A stretch of DNA of 64,000 nt. Source: Manduca sexta. Its lineage: Eukaryota; Arthropoda; Insecta; Lepidoptera; Sphingidae. This document shows, piece by piece, positions 46,019 through 55,673 of the stretch. A model generated the notes under the pieces. It saw only the letters and a program-made list of their open reading frames with translations. It searched no databases and was not told the DNA's origin. Each line of letters starts with the position of its first letter. Position 1 is the stretch's first letter. The DNA lies in NCBI RefSeq assembly GCF_014839805.1, contig NC_051130.1:7750001-7814000 (forward strand), given 5' to 3'. The position numbers and the translations under genes are program-made.

Positions 46019-49000
46019 TTTAGTAGATGTATATAAAATCTACGATTGTAAAATATGCAGTGACGTATTTCGTTTTCTTTACAACCTAATTAACTCTCAC
46101 CCACAAACTGATGGACGAAACATTCCCATACAACTTATTATGTAACACATCTTAAGTCAATTAATACATAAAGCGGATTACGACATTTTTAAAAAGAATC
46201 TAAAATTATAAGCTATTTAACAAGTCCTTAATTTTTTATAACTCGAATTTCACGAAAACACGTACACGCAGGTAGAACCACGACTTAAAACTAGTTTACC
46301 ACACTCCAAGTTTAGAATGTTTATAGATATTAAAGTTCTTTATATTACTCTTGACATCCTCATATTTATGCAAAAATGCGCAAACTCTTTGTTCTTCACA
46401 CTTGACCGACATCTCAAGTGAATTCCGGTTGCTTTAGAATTGCAAATTTCATTGATTTTTCACCCTTATAGTCAGGGTTTATAAGGCATCGATAAATCAC
46501 AGGCTTTCGGTTCAGTGTCTAAGAAATCGTACACGGTGGGAATAGTAGCATCCATGAGATTATTTATTGATATATTTTCTAGTCAAACGGATATTTTCTA
46601 GCAGTAATTATCAATTTGGATAGATTTTCATGATAAATAAAATCCGTAAAATAATTTTAGTTCAAATGTAAACATAAGAAATCAGAAAAGAGTAAATTCC
46701 GATTCTTCGTGTAGGTATTAAAAGCCTTAATTCCCTAAAACGTTAAAAAGTGATGTACACAGAAAATGTGTAAGGGCTGGTTCTTTTTACTAACGAACCC
46801 TAAAATAAATAACGAAAGAGAACATAAAAATGTTACATTTAGCTACTGATATTAAAATATATTATTGGTTGCTAAATTCTCATTTAGCGCCATCTAACGA
46901 CGATAAGAATATCATACTTATAGTTATTATTCTGAGTGTAATAGAGCCAAAGACTTTAAGATTATATAGAGCGGACTCTGGAAAGACTTTCATACAAAAA
47001 AATTGTTCGAATGCGACGGTTAATCAGTCTACCGTGAAATAGCAAAACACCAATGTAAACATTTCCTAATTTTTTACATATCGCCGTTTGCAAGCTTCTA
47101 ATATTAACATATTTACTGTATATATGTTTCTATTTTAATATCTTAGGACGCTGTTTCATCTTGTTACACGGACATTTCAAATAAGACGACTTATTATGAG
47201 GAAGTAATAACTTTTGGACCACAAATTTGGTCTATAACTAACTATACTGTTTAATGTCTGCTAAGATTTTGTTCCTACGTTCTTTTCTCGGTGTTTCTTA
47301 GCATACCTTTTCAAGGCGTTTGATAAATCTTAATATACAGTAATCAATATTCCTTTGTTTGTATTTTATGTGTTGCCATACCGTTCATCCGTTTGCAATA
47401 AACTTTGTCAACTTATCGTTTGCCCTTGCGCAGAGGTTAAATGTATACTTATAAGTTATGGCAATACTTTCAGTAGGTGGCGCGCGCGTCGTCATTACAA
47501 ACGACATTTCCACAATTGTTTCTTCTGCTGCAGTAACGTGCTCAATACCAGCAACTAGTATACAATAAAATACTTAGATATAAAATTGCCTTCAAAGTAT
47601 TTCAGGCTTATACAGTGAGTATTTTGCGCAACCTTAGTCCGAATCAATACAGTATCATCTGTTGTCAACACATCGTCCACTGATCAAGTTGGTTGTATTA
47701 ACGCGCTGCTGATGAAAATAATAAGGCTGAAATTTCTAAAGCAAGCACTTCACCAACAAATATCACACACTTGTCACAATTCTCGCCACACTCGTCGTCG
47801 TTCATTCTTTTGTTGCCTTTGACCCCAGCTTTTATTTGTACCTTTAGACTAAACACTCCCTATCTATCTAGAATCCAGTCCTATTAGCGGTAAATATCAT
47901 TTAACCACAAAATACAATACTCAACCGAAATGCTATATGACTTTCAATATTTTGTGGTCATTTCTATATCTTACCACTTTCGTTAAAGATTCATATGGTT
48001 AGCTGGATTATACATAATTATACATAATTACAAGGTTTTGCAAAACTTTTTGGCCACATATTGTCATCTTACTCACCATAAAACGTCTCTCTCCCACTTT
48101 AGTTTGACAATAGCTATGACACTTACCATTACGTTTGATTGATAAATCAATAGTAGGTAGATTATAAATAATCTACTACTTACTAGCTTTTGTTCGCGGC
48201 TCCGTCTGTCACTTTAAATATTTACTGGGGATAAAATTTGCTTATGTCCTTCCCAAGGTGTCAAATTAAATATTCGACGAGAATTACTATTAAACATAAT
48301 ATAATTGGATACCTATGTACATATGATGTAAAAACAACTTTTAGCTTGATTTCATTATCAATCAGAGTAATACTACTTGTAACGCTCGTTTTAAGATTCC
48401 AAATGACGTATTTTCGTATTTGGATATTATATTTTCTTCATCACAAAATATTTATCTTAAAAATTTGCATCAACAGTTTTAGAATTAAACACTAGAAAAT
48501 ATAACTATAAAGTTAGCACTTTACTGATCAACAATCATATATTACAGTAATAACTCGTATTTAAATGTAATTAAGTATGTATTTATTTAAGTGCGCTGTG
48601 GGATATTAAATTATAGTTTTCTATTAAATGTAGTGCCTTTGTATGTATACACATAACTTTTTGTATTTTCTAAAACATTTTGTTTATGTTCCATCAATAT
48701 ACGTAAGTTAAAGTATCTTTATAGTAATAGATTTTCTTCTAAGTACAAAGTAACAAAACCCATCCATCCTTCGCCAGTTGGGGAAACAAAACGACGCGTT
48801 AAATTTATTTCTTCTCGCATTATACATTATTTATATAGAACATATATACATCTTAATATACTAGCAGTTTACTAAACAGAACTTTATTATAACAATATTT
48901 TTTGCAGCTAAAACAATTTTCTTTTGTACTTTTTCAATAATATACCGTACAAAAGTCATATTATTTTATATTTAGATCATGACATTCACATTAGCTTACA

Positions 49001-49344
49001 GTAATCCAAAGATTATTTTTTTTAATTATTCATTTGCGCATACGAGTGCGCATAATATGAATATTTTACCTTATTTATATTATAAGAATAATACGAATTT
49101 ATGTTATATTATTTTAGCAATCTATATATTAAGTGAGACGTAAAATTATATATTTTTTCTAAATAATTCTACAGTCATGGGTATGTTACAAAACTTTAAT
49201 TACGAATAAAATGAATAAGGATAGATCGAATAAACACTTCGTTTAGAAATACGAGTATAAAAATGCAGTTCTGAGGATTTTTTTTATTGCAATAAAATAT
49301 CTAAAGATGTTTCACAGAATAATTTATAAAGTATTGTAAAACAC
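46019..49344. other. Intergenic AT-rich stretch; minor relics
   Basis: Around 47460-47560 GGTGGCGCGCGCGTCGTCAT is GC-rich. Near 47810 GCCTTTGACCCCAG could be a degenerate DR1 nuclear-receptor site. At 48183-48280 lies an ancient repeat relic (CTAGCTTTTGTTCGCGGCTC). No exon is supported. Confidence 0.35.
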
Positions 49345-49610
49345 TTACCCCATTATTCATAGACGTTTTTTATCTAACGACCGAGTAAGGCTGTGATAAC
49401 AAGTCTGTTTCTCAGTGCTGATGGCATGGCAGTCTTCGCAGTGCGTAGACGTAGGGCCGTTGTGATTGGCTAATACTGAAATACAACAATAATAACCAAT
49501 CACAACGGCCCTATGCCCATTTCTCAGTGCCGTTGGGCACTGATAAACAGGCTTGTTATCACAGCTTTACTTCGTCCTTAGATAAAAAACGTTTATGAAT
49601 AAGGGGGTTA
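49345..49610. mobile_element. Snap-back MITE, 260 bp, TTA target duplication
   Basis: TTA flanks both sides (49345-49347, 49608-49610). Termini CCCCATTATTCATAGACG and, inverted, CCCCCTTATTCATAAACG continue as long arms through TTTTTTATCTAACG, GTGATAACAAG and CAGTGC to an inner stem GGGCCGTTGTGATTGG. Nearly the whole element folds on itself. A three-base TWA duplication is the hallmark of PIF/Harbinger elements; the assignment is an inference because no transposase is present. Confidence 0.75.
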
Positions 49611-50160
49611 GAAATTAGGACTTATTTTTAAATTGAAAGATATCTTACATTTTCACTAATATTGACGGTGAGAGCTTATTAAATCCATAAAATACTGAAA
49701 AATTACCAAATATCGTCCAGTTACAAAATATTTTTATAAGTATAAAAACCCGCCCAAGTATTTAAACGAAGCAAGGCCCTTTCAGATTTTTAAATATTCT
49801 GTTAAGATACTAACACAACGAAGATATTGTTGGAGTTAAACTTAACATTATATACAACAAAAGGTCTTTGATCTGCATAACAATTCCTGAGACGGGAACG
49901 AGTCTGAAAAGTACAATATTGTTCCAACTCTATGCAAATTACGGCCCATGTCCACCCTAATTCTGAAATAAGAATTTATGGACTAAATACGACGTTTTGA
50001 TATTTTTACATATAAATGGCCTCTAGTGACCCAGCTCAAATACGGGTTGGTTGAATTTTTTAGACCCTACTTAAACCTGCTGCATGTATTAGTATGCCTA
50101 TTTTAATATAAATTATAAGAAATGATAAAGAACTTTCCGCATGAATCTCATCAGAATATC
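49611..50160. other. Intergenic AT-rich stretch; nothing recognised
   Basis: No exon-like or repeat signal. Confidence 0.35.
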
Positions 50161-50577
50161 GTGGTGGTAGGATATATTTTATATCCGCCCGGATAGCGAC
50201 CACTGTACACAAGGTGTTAAAACCCGCCATAGAGTCTTACGTAAGTGTGTCGCGTTCCGGGATCAGTTTGTGTATTATCCGGTTCGAACAGGGGCCTTAT
50301 TCTCTATCCCGCACGTTATTTTGACAGTGCGTAACAAGCACGTAACACAACGCATCATGTTTAGGACCATAGAAATTTGGCTTACAGAATACCATTCCAC
50401 GCACATTTCTCGAAGATAACATGACACGGCCGCGTTACGCGTTGACACTATCATACAGAATAAGGGTCCAGGCCGGCATAATTATCTCGACTGTTCAAGG
50501 GTATTCATTTCTCCTCAGGCGACATTCTATTGGACCCCACTCCATTTGCCAAAGGTGTAGTGAGTTCACCTTGCCGT
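50161..50577 (+). repeat. Repeat family B copy split by a nested insertion
   Basis: The 5' part (50161-50292, ending GGTTCGAACAGG) and 3' part (50470-50577, starting AGGCCGGCATAATT) together make one family B element. The break is exactly at the conserved CCAACAGGCCGGCA segment. Confidence 0.85.
50293..50469. mobile_element. Nested MITE inside family B
   Basis: The insert begins GGCCTTATTCTCTAT and ends ATACAGAATAAGGGTCC, imperfect inverted repeats. AGG stands on both sides (50290-50292, 50470-50472) as a likely 3-base duplication. The body holds GCGTAACAAGCACGTAACAC and ACACGGCCGCGTTACGCG. A 67-codon frame across the junction is accidental. Confidence 0.7.
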
Positions 50578-51538
50578 ACGCCTATAAAAATCATATATTG
50601 TTATTAAAATTACGTTTAGTCTAGTGAACTATAAATGAATAAATTCATATTTAAATAATTTATCAAACGACCTAGTTTTTAGAATCTAAGCAGGAATGCT
50701 GATAAATATTTTGAATAATTTTTAGTAACATCTTTTGTCTAGGCCAACTTAAATATTCGATGAAATTTCAAATTGTTACCCGAGATATTTGATTTGATTT
50801 ATGCATATTTGATTCAATTAGTTGATACTATACAGTTTATTTTGTTTTTAAATGAATATTCTGGTTGGATTTAATATAAATATTTCATTTTAATGCGGCG
50901 CCTCGATATTAATATGTGCAATATAGAATCGACTTCAATCATGCATGAAACACAATATAGAATCAAATAAACATAGAGTAGAATTATAACACAAACACTC
51001 ATGATATTACAAACTCTTCGTACGAACTACGCCACTTCGTTGGCTCACTATTACAAAGTTCAATGTTGTTTTTGATATGCAAATTAAATTATATAACTCT
51101 AGATGTTCATTTCCTTTTAAACTAATAAAAATATTAAAATATATAAACATAGACTCCCATAAAATTATATTTTATATTTTTCCAAATGCCTGCAATTTTA
51201 CATGCTTAAAACTACAATAAAAAGGTTTTACTTTATTAAGAAAAACAAATAATAAACTCTGATGCCCTTTAACTAAAAATAACTTGTAAAAATGAAATGC
51301 CTTTGATCAAAGAGAATGTATGTTTTATCCGTTTTGTATGTTATTACATCCGTCGCCATGTTTATTTAAACGGCGCCCTCTACCCTCATGTTATGAGCAA
51401 CAACCACTCATGCGTGGAAAGAGGTAACTAATTAAAAAACTAATATGTGGCTCTTTAATACAGTAACAGAAGCCAAAAGGTCAGTTTTAATAAAAAAAAT
51501 TGTATGTACACGCAATTAATGGAATTAGATTTACTTTT
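50578..51538. other. Intergenic AT-rich stretch; nothing recognised
   Basis: Slightly GC-richer patch at 51350-51420 only. Confidence 0.35.
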
Positions 51539-51641
51539 CACCGATGTATTGATAGAGGTCTGTCTAACTTAAAATATATGTTTCTGTTTTACACCGATGT
51601 ATTCATAGAGATTTGTCTAACTTAAAATATAGGTTTCTTAT
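51539..51641. repeat. Tandem duplication, two 53-bp units
   Basis: CACCGATGTATTGATAGAGG... and CACCGATGTATTCATAGAGA... each run through TGTCTAACTTAAAATATA and TTTCT. The second unit runs directly into the family C element. Confidence 0.85.
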
Positions 51642-51955
51642 GTTTACGCGAATGTTAGACATTAAAATTAAACTATTTAAATTTAATTATATTTTATTTT
51701 ATAAAACTTTATACAATTTAAAAAGTTGTATAATTGTAAAATGCAGGTATATCTACCTACATTATACAATTATACAACTTTTTATTGATATTGTAACTTT
51801 GACTTTGCGGATGAACAATGAACACCTCAGTCCCCCCCGTGACCACGAAGGCTGCAAAATCTTCGAAATGCCCGGAGAAAACCGCGATAAAATCCGAAAA
51901 ATAAATATAGTTTACTGTTTAGCCCGGTAAAATATAAAGTGGGACTTTTATCCCG
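51637..51955 (+). repeat. Repeat family C copy, with internal hairpin
   Basis: It opens TTATGTTTACGCGAATGTTA, contains the core CCCGTGACCACGAAGGCTGC and AAATCTTCGAAATGCCCGG, then AAAATCCGAAAAATAA. A 65-base hairpin (51720-51784) lies between. Confidence 0.65.
51720..51784. repeat. Stem-loop, about 30-bp stem with few mismatches
   Basis: AAAAAGTTGTATAATTGTAA... pairs with ...TTATACAATTATACAACTTTTT. The loop is only a few bases. Size and shape resemble a small-RNA precursor, but a repeat-derived palindrome is more likely. Confidence 0.6.
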
Positions 51956-53286
51956 GAAAAACTTTGTTCATTGACAGTCGTATCGGTCGTTTGGTTTGTG
52001 TAATATTAGTGAAAGTATATCTGTAGTCAGGGATATTTCTTTTTATTTTAATAAAAATCGCTTCCGTTTCTAAGAATATATTCTTTGAATATAAATCGTA
52101 TGAAGAATTTCAATTATGTCGTTAGTAAGTGATCACGGAATTTTCATAGGGAAGCGAGAAACGTATCGATATTTCTTACGTTAATCGATAACAATTTTGT
52201 CGGGTCATAAGTTTTATTTTCATTATAAGTAGTGTTCTATTATTTATCATTGAACACATATTTATTCTAATAAAAATTACTCATAATGACGCATGCAAAT
52301 AACAGAAGACATTGATTTTAGATACTGACATTTCATACTGAATCAGTAAATAATACAGTTTCACCGTTATGTATGAATTTGTGTTCTGATAGTGTCACAA
52401 TAAATATAGCTTTATCCAATTTCAATCAAAATATATGATGGAAACAAAAGTTATATATTTACTTGACTATGTACTACAAACCATTTTTATTGTAACCTTT
52501 ATTATAAAGACCGTAAGTTCCATTTTAACAGACTCTATAAACGTTTGAGATTGTGGAAGATATCGGTACTTATATTTTTAATATCGATAAACCTTCGAGA
52601 GCGTCCTCACTTTTTACTGAAGTTAGAGGCTATGCAATTCTCGACTCTATGTCTAAAGCAAAGTTTAGCCTAGAAAACTTATAAACGTCGACATAAGCAA
52701 ACAAATTTTACTGTAAACATCACGCGAAGCTGAATACTGCAATTTTTAAGCTTGCAGGACTTGCTGCGAGTCGCATGTATGTAGGACTTTGGGATTTAAA
52801 ATCAAAGCCCGACGCAATTAATCTATTTGTTTAATTATTGCAGACCCGTACCAGTGGCGAATGGTCCATAACCTAATACCGGCTTCTCTTTATATAGAAT
52901 CTAATTATCATCAGAACGAGTTGAGTACCGTATTTATTCATATTAGAACCTATATGTTGTATCGGGTTTCTTTTTGCTGTAATTCCCACTCTCTCGTTAA
53001 CTTCTTTCTCCTTCCCCATCCCGTGCCACTCCCGCGCACGTTCCAATCCCCACATGTATATAAATATTGAAATATTTCTGCCAATATAAACGCTTCTGGA
53101 ACTCGCTCGTCTAAACTTAGCATAACATGCCCAACACTAGTTACTGACCATAAACTCGTTTTATTACTAAACTAAAGTTAGTTGGAAAGTAATTTCAGAT
53201 CATTGACTCACTTTTGTTTACAAATACCTTCAGTATTGCACGTACGTTTGTATTATTAAAAATTAATATCCATAATAAATAATCAT
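51956..53286. other. Intergenic; TATCGATA motifs, no gene seen
   Basis: A GC-richer patch at 52960-53050 (CCGTGCCACTCCCGCGCACG) has open frames on both strands without motifs. See the separate TATCGATA entry. Confidence 0.35.
52164..52589. promoter_or_regulatory. Cluster of DRE/BEAF-type motifs
   Basis: TATCGATA occurs at 52164-52171 and 52582-52589, and ATCGATA at 52184-52190. In Drosophila TATCGATA is the DREF site and CGATA clusters bind the insulator factor BEAF-32. In AT-rich DNA one such 8-mer is not rare; two within 430 bases are a weak hint. Confidence 0.2.
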
Positions 53287-53485
53287 TTCTTATGTTTACG
53301 CGAATGTTTGACATCGAAATAAAAATAGTTTTAGGATCATATCGTAGTTTTTTCATATTTTAATTTTCTACCGTCCAAAAACTACCAACACGTGACTATG
53401 AAGACTGCAAAGTCTTCGAAACGTCGGGAGAAAATGATAATATAAAAAACCCCCATAAAATCCGAAAACTAATTTTATTTATATA
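53287..53485 (+). repeat. Repeat family C copy
   Basis: TTATGTTTACGCGAATGTTT at the left, core ACGTGACTATGAAGACTGCA with AAGTCTTCGAAACGTCGGG, then AAAATCCGAAAACTAATTTT. Confidence 0.7.
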
Positions 53486-54146
53486 ATAAAATATACACGA
53501 AATTTATTTATAGCTTTAATACAAATTAGAATTAATACTCTGAGTGGGTGTACAGTAAACAATATAATGCTATATTTGGAACGAGACGTTTTTTTATTTC
53601 ACTGTTAAAAGTTATTTAATATAACTCTATTGTTACTAAGTAATGAAATGTAGTAGAGTTAGCGAACTTCGTGGATCTCCGTAGGTTATAATAAACAATA
53701 TGAGTTATATATTTGGAATAAGAGTGTTTTTCACTCATTCGATTTTGTTGAAATTAATTCAAAGTTTTATTGTTAAAGTTATGGTTTTTGGATGTTGTAA
53801 AAACATGAGATTTCTAAATATGTAACTTAGTGAACCTAGCATGATTTATTGATTATCATGAACACCCATTATTCACAAATTACTACGAGGACAAAATCTC
53901 ATAGAGTTGGCAATTTCATAGTAGTTATTTTTAGGTTTCATAGACATTGCTTTGTTTAGATGACAGCTGGCTGAATGAACTAAAGTTGTATATCAGTATA
54001 ACCTCATCATATCAATGTAACTAATCGCAGAACCCCGTTCTATCCTATGCATACGCACTTTGAAATTTTCATATCGAAGCACTTAGAATAGACTTTAATC
54101 AAAGCATTGCTGTGTCCTTAACTAAATCTGTTTCTTCAACCTATAT
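53486..54146. other. Intergenic; imperfect duplication near 53550-53740
   Basis: TAAACAATATAATGCTATAT with TTGGAACGAGACG recurs as TAAACAATATGAGTTATATA with TTGGAATAAGAGTG about 140 bases later. No gene is seen. Confidence 0.4.
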
Positions 54147-54202
54147 GTATACGGTGATCGCTATCCGGGCGGATATAAAATATATCCTACCACCAGCATT
54201 AT
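54147..54202 (-). repeat. Repeat family B 5'-end fragment
   Basis: Only GGTGGTAGGATATATTTTAT, ATCCGCCCGGATAGCGATCA and CCGTATACA remain on the minus strand. Confidence 0.75.
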
Positions 54203-54442
54203 ATATCCGCCCAATGTTGAGTGTAGGCCTCTTGTACGAAATATTTTTCTATCCAAGTCAGTCCTTATCCTTCTTCCCGCCACATGGACCTGGTTATCGG
54301 ACAACTTCATCAAAGACCTGCCCCAGTTTCTATGACCAGGAATATTTATGAATAGTAGCGGATGTCTCTTGATGACAAAGGACAACCACTGTCTGTACAC
54401 AGTGTCAGTGAATTTGGGAATACGTTGCTGACCTACATATAA
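54203..54442. other. Unexplained mixed-composition stretch
   Basis: Less AT-rich than its surroundings, with CCCGCCACATGGACCTGG. A 115-codon minus frame (54161-54508) covers it and the family B end, so it is not a gene by itself. Confidence 0.3.
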
Positions 54443-54584
54443 GTAGGAAAATACCTTCGGTTTGCCTTTGAATCTTTCAATTCTACGCCCAAAATAACAC
54501 TTTGCCACTAGTGACGAAAAAAATACCGTCGTTTTGTCGTCAAATCTTCCTAATTTACGCCCTAAATGATTACTTCGTCACTAG
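54443..54584. repeat. Tandem duplication, two units of about 70 bp
   Basis: Units 54443-54511 and 54512-54584 share GAAAATACC/AAAAATACCGTCG, GAATCTTTC/AAATCTTCC, TACGCCC and GTCACTAG. Divergence is substantial. Confidence 0.75.
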
Positions 54585-55046
54585 GTAAGAAAAATTCTTA
54601 ATACTTTAAGACTGAATTCTATGAAGCCCTAATGTTTTAAATATAATACATTTATATGAACAGCGTAGGCAATGTTTTAATAGCGTCCAGAGGTCTTAAG
54701 GGCGGTGTATTTAAAATGTTGGTCAAAATATTTTCAAACTTATAATGTGTTAATGTACAGTTCACAATCGGAAATATCACCGCGAAGGTTTCTTTATCTA
54801 AGTACGATGCCGCAATAGTAGATGCTATTTAAAAAAAATACAATATATACTTACTATGTTAAAGAGTAGACAATTATTTTCACATTTGTATGAGTTATTT
54901 AACAATATTTAATATATTTAATATCGCCAAGCAAAGAAAAAAACAGCATTCTTAGGACTAAGGAAGATTGTATTATAATTTTAATTTGTACATTTCGTAA
55001 GTAATATCAGGAAATCTTGATAACACATTAAGCATTATCTCATCTT

Positions 55047-55052
55047 TTTATT
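55047..55052 (-). terminator. Candidate poly(A) signal of the receptor gene
   Basis: TTTATT on the plus strand gives AATAAA on the minus strand, about 400 bases after the receptor stop codon. I saw no earlier AATAAA in the 3' flank. Confidence 0.45.
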
Positions 55053-55221
55053 CGCTTACAGTAACATTAATAAAAAATCTTGGCGTGAAGCATTTGTCAA
55101 TTATATCGAAAAATGTTTTTATAGATTTTAAAGTACAATAACTTTTAACGTGGACAATTCTTATTTTAATCAAACGCACACACTCTATAACCACTTGCAC
55201 AATTCACTTATATTTTCCGAG

Positions 55222-55418
55222 TTTCTGTAACCTATAACATTAAATTTCCAGTAATCTACAGCACGAAGTTCCTGTAATCTACAGCACAAAGTTCCTGTAA
55301 TCTACAACACTAAGTAACTGTAATCTACAGCACAAAGTTCCTGTAATCTACAGCACGAAGTTCTTGTAATCTACAGCACAAAGTTCTTGTAATCTACAGC
55401 ACGAAATTCCTGCATTCT
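55222..55418 (-). repeat. 23-bp minisatellite in the presumed 3' UTR of the receptor
   Basis: Seven clear units of TTCCTGTAATCTACAGCACR followed by AAG run from 55246 to 55406, with a degenerate unit on each side. On the mRNA strand each unit reads CTT(T/C)GTGCTGTAGATTACAG plus GAA. The array begins 32 bases after the stop codon (55450). The gene's own TM7 codons contain AACTTCGTGCTGTA, identical to 14 bases of several units. Confidence 0.85.
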
Positions 55419-55449
55419 AAACCAGGGTCTGAGCCCTTCCGCCCCGCCG

Positions 55450-55673
55450 TTACACATAAGTCGTTTGTAGTTCGGTATGTGAATTCGCTCTCTGAGTGGA
55501 GCCGCACCGGTTCCGCATCATCTGCCCGAAGGTGGTGCGGAATTGTCTTGACATTGAACAGTACAGCACGAAGTTTATCGCACCGTTGAGAAGCGCTAAG
55601 GCGTCCATTAACTCGCCGAAAAGGTTGTAGCATCGTTTGAAGAAACATCTGCCGAGAACGCCGCTCAAGAGGC
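55450..55673 (-). CDS. Receptor last coding exon: TM7 and cytoplasmic tail
   Basis: The acceptor CTTTTGTCATAG (AG at 55675-55674) is followed by two bases completing a Gly codon. The exon encodes loop 3 outside the membrane (LLSGVLGRCFFKRCYNLFGE), TM7 (LMDALALLNGAINFVLYCSM), helix-8-like SRQFRTTFGQMMRNR and a short tail ending TELQTTYV. The stop is TAA at 55452-55450. The tail is only about 30 residues past SRQFR. It ends in T-Y-V, which resembles a weak class II PDZ ligand; that function is speculation. Confidence 0.85.

Noticed and set aside
55246..55406. Regularly spaced repeats that could be taken for a CRISPR array
   Set aside because: Contiguous 23-bp units with no unique spacers, in a eukaryotic 3' UTR: a minisatellite.
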